From assembly GCA_963921195.1 (NCBI GenBank), contig OY992536.1, positions 290,799,530 through 290,863,529 on the forward strand: DNA of 64,000 bases, written 5' to 3'. This stretch comes from Pegoplata infirma (Eukaryota > Arthropoda > Insecta > Diptera > Anthomyiidae). Positions 1 to 12,061 of the stretch are shown piece after piece. The translations under genes were made by a program, and so were the position numbers. How positions within the stretch are numbered: the first letter of the stretch is position 1; every line of letters begins with the position of its first letter. The notes beneath the pieces are model-generated. The model saw only the letters and a list, made by a program, of their open reading frames with translations. It did no database searches and was not told the DNA's origin.

Positions 1-2330
1 TCTATAGAAAAATTGTCTCAGAACCTGAGCCTTTTTTGTAGAAAAAGTTTTACAGAATTTAAAATTTGTTCTGTAGAAAAATTGTCTGAGAATCTGAGAT
101 TTTTTCTATAAATTTTTTTTTCAGAATTTGAAACTTTTATAGAAAAATTGTCTCAAAATGCAAGACTTTTTCTATTGAAAAAATGTCTCAGAATTCGAGA
201 ATTTTTCTATAGAAAAAATTTCACAAAATTATAGAATTTTTGAACAAGTGTCAAAGAATCTGACAATTTTTCTATCGAAAAAATATCTTAGGATTTGAAA
301 CTTTTTTCTATAGAAAAAAAAAACGTCTCAGAAACTTAAAAATTTTCTATAGAAAAAATGGATGGAGTCTGAACATATTTCTATAAAAAATTTTCACAAA
401 ACATTTCAAAATTTCTCAAAAACAATTGTTCTATAGAAAATTTCTCAGACAATTTTCTATAGAAAGTTTCCCAAAAACAATTGTTCTATAGAAAATTTCT
501 CAGACAATTTTTCTCTAGAAAATTTCCCAGAAAAAATTACTCAAGGAAAATTTGTCTATAGAAAATTTCACAAAGACACTTTTTCTATAGAAAATTTGTC
601 AAAGTCAATTCTTCTATAGAAAATAACTCTAAGGACAAGTTTTCTATAAAAAAAAAAAATCTGAAAGACAATTTTTCTTTAGAAAATTTTTTGAAAGACA
701 ATTTTTCTATAGAAATTTTCAAGCAATTTTTCCATAGAAAATATCACTAAAAGCAATTTTTTTATAAAAAATTTCTCAAAGACAATTTTTCTATAAAAAA
801 TTTCTCCTACAATTTTTCTATAGAAAATATCTACAAAGACAGCTTTCTAAAGAAAAATTGTTTTTGCAAAATTTTTTAAAGAGTAATTTTCTATAGAAAA
901 ATTGTCTTTGAAAAAGTTTCTATAGAAATATTGTCTTTCAAAAATGCTCTATACAAGAATTGCCTTTCAGAAATTTTCTATAAAAAAATTGTATTTGAAA
1001 AATTTTCTAAAGAAAAATTGTCTTTCAGAAAGTTTTTATAGAAAAATTGTCTTCAAGAAATTTTCTATTGAAGAATAATCTTTAAGAAATTTTCAGTAAA
1101 AAAATTGTCTTTGGGAAAGTTTCTATAGAAAAATTGTATTTCAAAAATTTTCTATAGAAGTATTGCCTTTCAGAAAATTTTTATAGAAAAATTGTCTTTC
1201 AGAAATTTTCTAAAGAAGAATTGTATTTCTATAGAAAAATTGACTTTCAGAAATTTTCTGTAGAAACATTTTCTGTCAGACATTTTCTATAGAAGAATTG
1301 TCTTTCAGAATTTTTCCATAGAAGAATTGTTTTTGAGAAATTTTCTATAGAAAAATATTCTCTCAGAAAAATTGTCTTTGAGAAATTTTCTACAGAATAA
1401 TTGTCTTTGAGAATTTTTCTATGGAAAATTGTCTTTCAAAAATTTTCTATAGAAAAATTTCTCTCAGAAATTTTCTATAGATAAATTGTCTTTGAGAAAT
1501 TTTCTATAGAATAATTGTCTTTGAGAACTTTTCTATGGAAAATTGTCTTTCAAAAATTTTCTATAAAAAAAAATTTCTCTCAAAAATTTTCTAAAGAAAA
1601 ATTGTCTTTGAGAAATTTTCTATTGAATAATTGTCTTTCAAAATTTTTCTATAGGAAAATTCTATAGAAAAATTGTCTTTGAGAAATTTTCTATAGAAGT
1701 ATTGTCGTTTAGAAAGTTTCTATAGAAAAATTGTCTTTCAGAAATTTTCTATAGAAGAATTGTCTTTGAGAAAATTTCTATAAAAAAATTGTCTCTAAGA
1801 AATTTTCTATAGAAAAATTGTCTTTCAGAAATTTTCTGTAGAAAAATTGTCTCTCAGAAATTTTCTATAAAAAAATTGTCTTTGAGAAATTTTCTATAGA
1901 AAAATTGTCTTTGAGACAGTTTCTATTAAAGAATTGTCTTTGAGAAACTTTCTATAGAAAAATTGTCTTTGAGAAAATTTCTATAAAAAAATTGTCTTTA
2001 AGAAATTTTCTATAGAAGAATTGTCTTTCAGAAATTTTCTGTAGAAAAATTGTCTCTCAGAAATTTTTTATAAAAAAATTGTCTTTGAGAAATTTTCTAT
2101 AGAAAAATTGTCTTTGAGACAGTTTCTATAGAAGAATTGTCTTTGAGAAATTTTCTATAGAAAAATTGCCTGTTAGAAATTTTCTATAGAAAACCTGTCT
2201 TTTAGAAATTTTTTATAGAAAGATTGTCTATTAGAAATTTTCTATAGAAAATCTCTCTTTTAGAAATTTTATATAGAAAAATTGCCTATGAGAAAGTTTC
2301 TATAGAAAATTGTTCTTCCTGAAATTTACG
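1..2330. repeat. Minisatellite, about 29-bp unit
   Basis: Tandem degenerate units of about 29 bp run through the whole interval. Each is built on the palindromic core TTTCTATAGAAA followed by ATTGTCTTTGAGAAA or close variants. Units before about 950 are more diverged and in part appear in the opposite orientation (GAAAATTTCTCAGACAAT). Many short CTG/TTG-initiated reading frames arise here by chance. No host gene is visible. Confidence 0.9.
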
Positions 2331-2732
2331 ATTATGTTGAAGGCAAGTCTTTAAATCAAAAGTATATATTTTAAGCTTATTAATATTTATATTTTATTAT
2401 AAAAATGTCCTTTTTATTAAAAAAATTATTAAAAATAAATCTAATTAAAATTTATAATATTGAGCATTTTGTATGGAAGGGGATATATATAAAATTATTA
2501 AATCAACCTAAAAAAATACGTCATTTAACCAATCAAACTGTACCATTGATTTACATATATTGGCTAAATAAACAAAACTAAATTTGAAATAATGCTTAGT
2601 TGCATTTTGTAAGTTTACCTAAGTTGTTTCGGCTAATAAGCAAAGAAACTTTTCAAGTTGGATTCCTGCGAAAAAACTTAGGTAAATTGTACCCTAAAAT
2701 TTTATAATTCCACAATTGTTTTTTTTTGGGTG
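1..2732. mobile_element. 3' part of a CAC..GTG-ended element carrying a minisatellite
   Basis: The right end is a T-run followed by GGGTG and then TA (2733-2734). It resembles the end of the neighbouring element at 2886-6143, with the same T-run, GTG terminus and TA. After the internal array there is a unique stretch (about 2335-2720) with motifs such as CTTAGGTAAATT that recur near the end of the second element. The left end lies outside the window, so length and superfamily are unknown. Confidence 0.5.
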
Positions 2733-2885
2733 TATGCTGGCAGATATTTCAGAATATATTCTGAAATTTTCTCTATGAAACAAATTATTCTAGATCTAAT
2801 GAAGAACGTGTTTTAAGGTTTTAATGGTGTTTTAAGTTATGATAGCTAAATTAACTTTAAGGCCTCTACAGACGATTTAATATTA

Positions 2886-5800
2886 CACAGAAAAAAAACG
2901 TCGAGGTAACGTTATCTAAGCTGGCATAGGTGAATTATTTTTGTATGAAGCTTAAAAGCCACGACTTTTTACCTATGCCACCAGTATAATTTTACTTTAT
3001 ATTTTCACCTAATGGCCATGTAAGATTTACTAATAAAAATAGGTAAAATTTCGAATTTAATTTCTTTATTTTTTATTGACATTTTCAATTTTAATATTTT
3101 GAAAAGGTATGTCTAAAAATTAAATTAATTAAAAAATAATAAAATTATGTATGTATATAAATTGCATATTAAAATTTTAGAAATTGAATGGAAAAAATCC
3201 ATGAAACTGTGAAATAAGAAAAGCAAACAAAATTAAGGAGACTGGAAACCGTAATTCAAATGATTTATTAGAGGTAAAAAACATAATGATTCTTTCTATG
3301 TGCTGTCTTATAATATGGATAATTTTTACCATTTTCAGCTAACAAGAACATTTCACTCCCAAAAATGTCTGTAATGGTACGAGAAGGTGATCCTTAATTG
3401 ATTGGTTAAAATGCAAATTGATTGTAAGGTTATAAAAACAAGAGAATTGGAAAATTCCATTTGATCCACGAAAAGTTAAGACCAATAACATAAAATGGAC
3501 CCGTTTCTGCTTCTGCAATAGGAAAGTCAAATACCCTTGAGGAGAGAGCAAATGGAATAATGGCCACTACTCCTTGCACTTGCTTTGTAATGATACTTTT
3601 TCTTTAAAAATTTTTTTCAGAAATTTCGAATTTTTCTGTAGAAAAAATACCTCATAATCTGAGAAATTTTCTACAAAAAGACATTTTTCTGTAGAAAATT
3701 CTGAGACATTTTTCTATTGAAAAATTCTCAAATTCTAAGACATTTTTCTATAGAAAAATTCTCAGATTCTGAGACATTTTTTCTATAGAAAATTCTCAGA
3801 TTCTGAGAAATTTTTTCTATAGAAAAATTTTTAGATTCTGAGACATTTTTTCTATAGAAAAATTCTCTAATTCTGAAACATTTTTTCTATAGAAAAAATG
3901 TTTTAATTTTTTTTAGAAAATTTTGTAGAAAATTCTGAGATTCTGAGACATTTTTCTATTGAAAAATTCTCAAATTCTAAGACATTTTTCTATAGAAAAA
4001 TTCTCAGAATATGATACATTTTTTCTATAGAAAAATTCTCAGATTCTGATACAATTTTTCTATAGAAAAATTCTTAGATTCTGATACATTTTTCTATAGA
4101 AAACGTTTTTTCTATAGAAAAATGTGTCACAATCTAGGAATTTTTCTTTAAAAAAAATGTCTCAGAATCTGAGAATTTTTCTATAGGAAAAAAAATCTCA
4201 GAATCTGAAAATTTTTCTATAGAAAAATGTATCAGAATCTGGGAATTTTTCTATAGAAAAATTGTCTCAGAATCTGAGAATTTTTCTATAAAAAAAATGT
4301 CTCAGAATCTGAGAATTTTTTTACAGAAAAAATGTCTCAGAATCTGAGAATTTTTCTATAGAAAAAATGTCTCAGAATCTGAGAATTTGTCTGTAGAAAA
4401 AATGTCTCAGAATCTGAGAATTTTTCTATAGAAAAAATGTCTCAGAATCTGAGAATTTTTCTATAGAAAAAATGTCTCAGAATCTGAGAATTTTTCTATA
4501 GAAAAAATGTCTCAGAATCTGAGAATTTTTCTATAGAAAAAATGTTTTAGAATCTGAGAATTTTTCTATAGAAAAATGTCTCTGAATCTGAAAATTTTTC
4601 TATAGAAAAAATGTCTCAGAATCTGAGAATTTTTCTATAGAAAAAATGTTTTAGAATCTGAGAATTTTTCTATAGAAAAAATGTTTTAGAATCTGAAAAT
4701 TTTTCTATAGAAAAAATGTCTCAGAATCTGAAAATTTTTCTATAGAAAAAATGTCTCAGAATCTGAGAACTTTTCTATTGAATCAATGTCTCAGAATCTG
4801 AGAATTTTTCTATAGAAAAAATGTCTCAGAATCTGATAATTTTTCCATAGAAAAAATGTCTCAGAATCTGATAATTTTTCTATAGCAAAAATGTCTCAGA
4901 ATCTAAGAATTTTTCTATAGCAAAAATGTCTCAGAATCTGAGAATTTTTCTATAGCAAAAATGTCTCAGAATTTGAGAATTTTTCTATAGCAAAAATGTC
5001 TCAGGGTCTGAGAATTTTTCTATAGAAAAAATGTCTCAGAATCTGAGAATTTTTCTATAGAAAAAATGTCTCAGAATCTGAGAATTTTTCTATAGAAAAA
5101 ATGTCTCAGAATCTGAGAATTTTTCTATAGAAAAAATGTCTCAGAGTCTGAGAATTTTTCTATAGAAAAAATGTCTCAGAATCTGAGAATTTTTCTATAG
5201 AAAAAAAGTCTCAGAATCTGAGAATTTTTTTATAGAAAAAATGTCTCAGAATCTGAATATTTTTTTATAGAAAAAATGTCGCAGAGTCTGAGAATTTTTC
5301 TGTAGAAAAAATATCTCAGAATCTGAGAATTTTTCTATAAAAAAGAATGTCTCAGAATCTGAGAATTTTTCTATAAAAAACTGTCTTAGAATCTGAGAAT
5401 TTTTCTATAAAAAAACTGTTTCAGAATCTGGGAATTTTGCTATCGAGAAAATGTATCAGAATCTTATAATTTTTCTACAGAAAAAAATATTTCAGAACCA
5501 AAGAATTTTTCTACAGAAAAATGTTTCAGAATCTGAGGATTTTTTTATATATAAAAAATTTTATCAAAATCTGAGAATTTTTCTATAGAAAAAATATCTC
5601 AGAATCTGATAATTTATTTTATAGAAAATATGTCTCAGAATCGGAAAATTTTTCTATAAAAAAAAAAGAATTTTTCTATAAAAAAAATGTCTTAGAATCT
5701 GAGAATTGTTCTATAGAAAAAATATCTCAGAATCTGAGAATTTTTTTTTTGAAAAAATATCTCAGAATTTTTCTATAACAACAATTGTAATTCATGATTA

Positions 5801-6143
5801 AATTTATTTTTATAAAAATATAATAAAATCAAATAGTTTTTTAATTTATTTAATTTAGTAAAGTGTGTAATTATTTATAGATAGCGTATTAACAAAATAA
5901 TTTAGATAAATTACCTAAATTTATATATAAATTTTTATTCTGCTCAACTTTGTAAAGTTTACAAAGTTTACTAGAAAGGTTTCCTAAAAACATAGTTAAT
6001 TTTTCGAAGATATCATTTTTTAAAAATTACCTTGGCTTTTAAGTAATATTGTCTAAAAACTTTGTAGGCTCTATGTTATCTTGGCACTTAGATAAAGTTA
6101 TACTATGAATTTAGGTAATATTACCTCGATTTTTTTTTGTGTG
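2886..6143. mobile_element. CACAG..GTGTG element with internal minisatellite (TA flanks)
   Basis: The ends are inverted copies: CACAGAAAAAAAACG at 2886 and TTTTTTTTTGTGTG ending at 6143, followed inward by CGAGGTAAC and its inverse. TA flanks both ends (2884-2885 and 6144-6145). The interior holds unique AT-rich arms and the 35-bp array. No transposase frame is visible, so the element is non-autonomous. It belongs with the CACTC-ended elements elsewhere in the window. Confidence 0.65.
3604..5775. repeat. Minisatellite, 35-bp unit made of two palindromes
   Basis: About 60 head-to-tail units of 35 bp, very regular between about 4260 and 5340. Each unit joins the near-palindrome CTCAGAATCTGAG to the perfect palindrome TTTTTCTATAGAAAAA, with ATGT as spacer. 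Sub-variants (CTATAGCAAAAATG at 4880-5000; TTTTAGAATC units at 4540-4690) occur in adjacent blocks, as expected from local unit amplification. The array lies wholly inside the CACAG-ended element. Confidence 0.95.
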
Positions 6144-6527
6144 TATGCACAATCTGCATGTATTTTTTTCACTTCAATATTTTATACAGTATTTTTATGT
6201 ATGCCATTTGTGAGTAAACGTCAAAAATATTGTGCATAATATTGCGTCGTCTGTAGGTACCTTTAGTACTTTTTTATCTTATTTTATCTTTTAAAAACTT
6301 ATGATTTTGATTTAAAATTTTTATTTTTTAGTATTCATCTCACTGTGCAATCGTGTAGAATCGGCCATATCTGTATTTGTCAACAAACTTCGAACAGCTG
6401 ATATGATTGTCCCAACACACTATTGTTGTCCCAATCCAATAAGAATCGTATGTGTGTTGTGTAATTTGACATTTACATTGGAAAAAAATTGTTTTTGGAA
6501 AATACCACCAATCTTTTCTGTGAGGGA

Positions 6528-7519
6528 ATGTCTTGTGTTAGGAGCTCATTAAAATTATTAACAATCAATAAAACAATTGTTAGAACAATCACAATGTCAG
6601 CTCAGAGACGTGCCGAAGAAGCTTTGGACAAGTTAAAGGGCAAAAATCCATACTTTGACAAATATGCCGACAAAATTGCTAAACTTCAAAAAACCTCACC
6701 AGAAGAATTCCTCGAAAGGGTGGACAAAGTAGCACATCCCATAAAAGAGGGAAAATCACAAGCTAGGTGAGTTCAAATTTTACAGAAATAAATTTTTCTT
6801 TTGCTAAATTCCCAAATGTCTAACAAATAGATCATATTCTGAATTGTTGAACCCTAAACAACCAAAACAAGCAGTTGATTCAGAGATTCCTCATAAAAAA
6901 TTGAGTGATATTATGAAAATTGAATTGGTACAAGATAAAAACCCTGAAGAAGTCGCCGCAATTTGGTTGGAATATCATAAAACAAAAGATGTTTTGGCAG
7001 CCACCTTAAAAGTAGAACAATTTGATACTCTAATGGAAAGAGCAAAGAAACATCCACTTTTTATATTGCCGCTGCCAAGAAGTGAAGGTTTTGAATTTAT
7101 TTTGCTGCAATTTGCCAATAATACTGTGCATTTTACACCATTATTAGCTTATCAGGTAGGGAACAAATTAAATATAAATTAAAATTGTCTCAAAATCGGA
7201 TTTTTTTTGTTTGGATTTCCGAGTTACAAATTCTGTATTGTTTTAATTATTTTAGGTTCATGCTGAAAATGCTCCGGAATGCTTAACAATTGTCCATTAC
7301 ACTGAATTGAGTGATAAAGGTATTATCCTTATGCGTGGCGAATATGATAGCAAAGTACTGACGGCACTGGAGGCACAATGTTTGGTCAATGAATTACAAA
7401 TGTTTTACTGTTTACATGATGAAAGAGGACAAAAGCTTTTGGAGGTTTTTACCAAAAAACCTGATGAATTTAAACATATGGATTTAATTAAAGAAGTGGA
7501 AAATATTCAACTGATTTAA
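6528..7519 (+). CDS. ATPAF1: ATP synthase mitochondrial F1 complex assembly factor 1 (ATPAF1/Atp11)
   Basis: Coding exons are 6528..6766, 6831..7155 and 7256..7519, with GT..AG introns of 64 and 100 bp; the product is 275 aa. In the Atp11 family the protein is a matrix chaperone that binds free F1 beta subunit during ATP synthase assembly. Residues 1-22 are rich in Arg/Lys/Ser/Thr and lack acidic residues, as in a mitochondrial presequence. The rest matches the family: helical KNPYFDKYADKI near residue 37, PLPRSEGFEF at about 160-169, NNTVHFTPLLAYQ at 176-188, HAENAPECLT from 190, and MRGEYD at 214-219. The ATG at 6528 was chosen because the alternative ATG at 6594, in a better Kozak context, would drop the presequence. 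The frame is open upstream of 6528 but has no ATG. The length is near that of the animal family (about 300 aa). No break is seen. Confidence 0.95.
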
Positions 7520-7558
7520 AAAAAATGTTAATTAATATTTAAAAATGATTGTAGACTA

Positions 7559-7564
7559 AATAAA
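7559..7564 (+). terminator. Polyadenylation signal of ATPAF1
   Basis: AATAAA lies 40 bp after the stop codon. A second AATAAA at 7661-7666 could serve as an alternative site. Confidence 0.6.
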
Positions 7565-7566
7565 AC

Positions 7567-8520
7567 ATGTGTTTGTTTTGATATACATACCATGAATTTT
7601 CATATGGACTATATGTGTTCTCTTAAAAACTACAAAATTGCCCAAAAAATGTTAAAAAGCAATAAAGACAAAAGTTTTCCTTATATGTATCAGCAGAGTT
7701 ACATATTTTCTTCAATTCTAATTAAAGTACTGCACAAAAAAAGTTTTAGAGAAAAAAGTTTTAGTTAAAAGTTTTAAAATGTTCAATTTTGCTTTTAATC
7801 ATTTTTATAATTGATATGATTACATTTTTTAATTTATTTCGAAAATTTTCATAAATTGAGAATAAATGCACTTTTGCGATATTAAACTTTTACAAATTTT
7901 AGTAATTAATACTATCACCTTCGTGATAGGTGCAAAATCAATTAAAATAGTAATTGATATAATCATTTTAGTGATTGAAACTCATTTTCATTTTTTTGTG
8001 TCAATTCAACACTTTCTATAAAAATGTCTCTCAAAAAATTCATGCATTGCTAACTCAAACAAGGTGTTGTGCCATGTTATTTCAACTCAAACATACTGTA
8101 TTAGCATGTCATTTAAACTTATCGAAGCTGTTGTACCCTGTTGCGTTCAATATTATGTCTTCTAATGTTTCTTTTGCATAATGTTTTTAATACTGTTATT
8201 AATTATTCTTCATTGTTTTTTTAAATAAAGATTCTTTATCAAATAAATAATTGATTGATTGATTAAAAATTAATCAAATTAAAAGCATTTGTTATGTTAA
8301 TTGAAATAACGGCAATAAAACAATTCCCCAAGTTTTTTTTTACAAAAACAAAAAATAAAATACAATGATTGTTTGATTACCGTTATCTTTCGCTTTATTT
8401 CAATCAAATGTTAAAATAAAAAAAAGTTTTGTATTAAAAAGAAGTTTTGCAATAAAACTAAGGGCTAGTTTACAATAATTAAATATATTTTATTCGAAAT
8501 AATTAAGATTTTTTTAAGAA
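7567..8520. other. AT-rich intergenic stretch, no gene seen
   Basis: Simple AT-rich sequence with poly-A/T runs and repeated ATTGATTGATTG near 8249-8262. The short reading frame at 7975-8181 has no recognisable domain or codon bias and does not begin with ATG. I see no RNA gene. Confidence 0.5.
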
Positions 8521-11150
8521 TTTTTCTTTAGAAAATATTTCTCAGAATCTGAGAATTTTTCTATTGAAAAAATGTCTCAGAATCTGACAATTTTTCTCAT
8601 TGGCGTAGATAGCCCTGTCTGGGGGGGGCTTAGCCCCCCCCAGAAAAATTTTAGCCCCCCCCAGAATTTTAATCATTCACAATTTTTTTTTTTAATAATT
8701 TAATGATTTCATTAATTTTTGCAACAATAAATAATAATAATGAGCCTTTAGGACTCGTTATGATTATTCTACGAGTCTTAAGGACTCGTAATGATTATTA
8801 TATTAGATCAAATAGTTTTTCCCATTGAAAAATAGACTGAGTTATTGAAAAAAGTTTTTATATGAATCTGATGTTTTTGTCAGTAATAAAAACTTAACCG
8901 AATCTTAGCATTTTAACTTCAGGAAAACATTTTAACTTCTTTGATTTAAAAAAGTTTCTAAATTCTAAGGGGTTTTTTATAGACAAAAGTTATTGGAAGA
9001 AAAAATCTAAGAGTTTTGACTAATAATCATCAACTTTTGCAATCATTAGAACTTTTTCTTGAAAAAAAATCATAGTAATCTAATGATTTTACTATAGGAA
9101 AAACATTAAAAATCTTTTATTCTCAAAACGTATCTGGGAGTTCTAAATTTCCAAAAGATTTTCAGAATCAAAATTTGTTAAAAAAAAAATATTAATTTTT
9201 AACCGCATTCGGGGGGCATTCGTTTCTAGGACACCTTGACGCATGTTAAAGGGAACGCTTCAGAAATAGGTCTGGGTTTTTCTATTAAAAAAAAAAAAAA
9301 AATCTAGGGGGGCTTTAGCCCCCCCAGAAATGTTGGCTTCCTACGCCAATGATTTTTCTATACAAAAAATGTCCCAGAATCTGAGAATTTTTCTACACAA
9401 AAAATGTCTCAGAATCTGAGAATTTTTCTATAGAATCTGAGAGTTTTTCTGTAGCAAAATGTCTCACATTCTGAGAATGTCTCAGAATCTGAGAAATTTT
9501 CTACAGAAAAAAAGTCTCGGAGTCTAAGAATTTTTCTATAGCAAAAATGTCTCAGAATCTGAGAGTTTTTCTATAGAAAACTTGTCTCAGAATCCGAGAA
9601 TTTTTCTACAGAAAAAATGTCTCAGAATCTGAGAATTTTTCTATAAAAAATGAATCTGAGAATTTTTCTATAGAAAAAATGCCTCAGAATCTGAGAATTT
9701 TTCTACAGAAAAAACATTTCAGAATCTGAAAATTTTTCTATAGAAAAAATGTCTCAAAAATGTCTCAGAATCTAAGTTTTTCTTTAGAAAAAATGTCTTA
9801 GAATTTGAGAATTTTTCTATAGAAAAATTATCTCAGAATCTGAGAATTTTTCTATGGAAAAAATGTCTCAGAATTTGAGAATTTTTCTATAGAAAACATG
9901 TCACAGAATCTGAGAATTTTTCTATAGAAAACATGTCTCAGAATCTGAAAATTTTTCTATAGAAAAAATGTCTCAGAATCTGAGAATTTTTCTATACAAA
10001 AAATGTCTCAGAATCTGAGAATCTTTCTATAGAAAAAACGTCTCAGAATCTAAGAGTTTTTCTATAGCAAAATGTCTCACATTCTGAGAATGTCTCAGAA
10101 TCTGAGAAATTTTCTACAGAAAAAATGTCTCAGATTCTGAGAATTTTTCTATAGCAAAAATGTCTCAGAATCTGAGAGTTTTTCTATAGAAAACATGTCT
10201 CAGAATCCGAGAATTTTTCTATAGAAAAAATGTCTCAGAATCTGAGAGATTTTCTATAAAAAAAATGTCAGGATCTGAGAGTTTTTTTATTGAAAAAAGT
10301 TTTTCTATAGCAAAATGTCTCACATTCTGAGAATGTCTCAGAATCTGAAAAATTTTCTACAGAAAAAATGTCTCAGATTCAGAGAATTTTTCTATTGAAA
10401 AAATGTCTCAGAATCTGTGAGTTTTTCTATAGCAAAAATGTCTTATATTCTGAGAATTTTTCTATAGAAAAAATGTCTCAGAGTCTGAGAATTTTTCTAT
10501 TGAAAAAATGTCTCAGAATCTGTGAGTTTTTCTATAGCAAAAATGTCTTATATTCTGAGAATTTTTCTATAGAAAAAATGCCTCAGAATCTGAGAATGTT
10601 TCTACAGAAAAAACATCTCGGAATTTAAGAATTTTTCTATAGAAAAAATGTCTAAGGATCTGAGAATTTTTCTATAGGAAACATGTCTCAAAATCCTACA
10701 ATTTTTCTATAGAAAAAATGTCTCAGAAGTTGAAAATTTCTCTATTGAAAAAATGTCTCAGAATCTGAGAATTTTTCTATAGAAAGGTGTTTTAGAATCT
10801 GAGAATTTTTCTATAGAAAAAATGTCTCAGAATCTGATAATTATTCTGTTGAAAAACTCGCCCAGAATCTGACAGTTTTTCTTTAGAAAAAATGTCACAG
10901 AATCTGAGAATTTTTCTATAAAAAAATGTCTATAGAAAAAATGTCTCAGAATCTGAGAATTTGTTTTAGAAAAATGTCACAGAATCTGAGAATTTTTCTA
11001 TAGAAAAAATGTCTTAGAACATGAGAATTGAAAAAATGTCTCAGAATCTGAGAATTTTTCTATAGAAAAATTGTCTAATAATTTTTCTATACAAAAAATG
11101 TCTCATTGTCAGAATCTGAGAGTTTTTCTATAGAAAAAATATTTTGAAAA
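8521..11150. repeat. Third minisatellite array, 35-bp type, with higher-order units
   Basis: Same 35-bp unit as the array at 3604-5775, interrupted at 8598-9351 by a hAT-like insertion. Units are more diverged here and show higher-order structure: a block beginning CTCACATTCTGAGAATG recurs near 9462, 10076 and 10321, and a 105-bp (3 x 35) block is repeated between about 10370 and 10590. No flanking TIRs that would define a carrier element were found. Confidence 0.9.
8598..9351. mobile_element. hAT-like non-autonomous element, TIR CATTGGCGTAG, 8-bp TSD
   Basis: Inverted ends CATTGGCGTAG (8598) and CTACGCCAATG (ending 9351) are flanked by an exact direct repeat ATTTTTCT (8590-8597 and 9352-9359). 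Both subterminal regions carry long G and C runs (GGGGGGGGCTTAGCCCCCCC type), which stand out in this AT-rich DNA. The 754-bp length, absence of an open frame and 8-bp duplication fit a hAT-superfamily derivative. The target lies within the repeat array, so the duplicated 8-mer is itself part of a repeat unit. Confidence 0.8.
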
Positions 11151-11161
11151 AATTAACCATA

Positions 11162-12054
11162 CACTCAAAAAAAAAAACTGTAATGTTAGCAAAAAAAGCT
11201 TGTAAACCTACAAGAAAATTTGCTGATTTTGAACCCACAATTTTTTTGCTAAAGTTAGCAAAAATGTTTTGCCAATAATTAGTTAACTAAATATTTTTTT
11301 TTTTTGAACTTAGTTTATACACATCTGAGGACCCCATTGGGTTCGGACCCGAAAGGTCCAGACCCCGATGGGCCTAGACCTAGTTGGGTTCCTTACAAAT
11401 CGTCATAGTTTTTGATCCAAAATTTGTGTCCGTTTCGCTCTACCTTGCTTAGTTTTTGAGATACGTGATTATAGGGGACCACTGGGGTCTTGAGATACGT
11501 GATTATAGGGGACCACTGGGGTCTTGAGAATTAAAAAACTCGATAACTTCAGAAATATTACTCGGAGAGCTTTTGGCTATTTTGCGGTCTTGTTCTACGT
11601 GTTGAGAGCTACAAAAACGCTTTTGGACTTTTTGTTGTGTCGGCAATATTTACCGAGATATGAGCATTTTAAAATTTTCGGGAATGCTAACTTTTTTGGA
11701 TCCAAAGTTAGGGCCCATTAGGGTCCACACATGTGAAGAGGACCGGCGATATTATGGAGAATCTAAGAACCAAAAATGGCCTCCATTTTGCTCTATCTGG
11801 CTTAGTTTCTAAAAAAAAATTTACCATTTATTTTGCCAATATTAGCAAAAAATCTTGTAAAAATGTAGTCAACTCAATTTCAAATTTAGCAAAAGAAATT
11901 AGTTCAAAGTTTGTTTAAAATTGCCAATGTGCAAAATGAAGTTTACAAGAATTGTTTGCTAACATGCTAATCTCAACTAAAAATTTGCTAAAAGTTAGCT
12001 AACTAGCGTTAGCAAAAAAAAATTTGTAAATCTACTAACGTATTTTTTTGAGTG
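11162..12054. mobile_element. CACTC-ended element, copy 1 of the 'accccattggg' family
   Basis: CACTCAAAAAAAAA at 11162 and TATTTTTTTGAGTG ending at 12054 are inverted. TA flanks both sides, and the flanking sequence itself (AACCA/TGGTT) extends the inverted match. The interior is closely similar along its length to the element at 13436-14318, including a GC-richer core with CCCCATTGGGTTCGGACCC. A 60-bp tandem duplication (TTGAGATACGTGATTATAGG twice) is present at about 11455-11527. No transposase is encoded. Confidence 0.7.
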
Positions 12055-12061
12055 TATGGTT

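Larger units (their letters stand above)
2858..6265. mobile_element. Outer TIR element containing the 2886-6143 insertion
   Basis: TAAGGCCTCTACAGACG at 2858 is matched in inverted orientation by CGTCTGTAGGTACCTTTA ending at 6265. Subterminal AATATT is also conserved on both sides. Nearly all of the interval between the ends is a second element, so the host element itself is only about 150 bp. I see no convincing target duplication. The right end lies only about 260 bp upstream of the ATPAF1 start codon. Confidence 0.5.

Noticed and set aside
3604..5775. Regular short repeats resembling a CRISPR array
   Set aside because: Units are contiguous with no unique spacers, in a eukaryotic genome with introns; it is a minisatellite.
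6489..6527. N-terminal extension of ATPAF1 upstream of 6528
   Set aside because: The frame is open but has no ATG (it would begin at TTG). The ATG at 6528 gives a proper mitochondrial presequence.
10368..10628. 86-codon plus-strand open frame with repeated protein pattern
   Set aside because: It only translates the 35-bp minisatellite (35-bp x 3 gives a 35-residue period). It has no domain and the frame is an accident of unit length.
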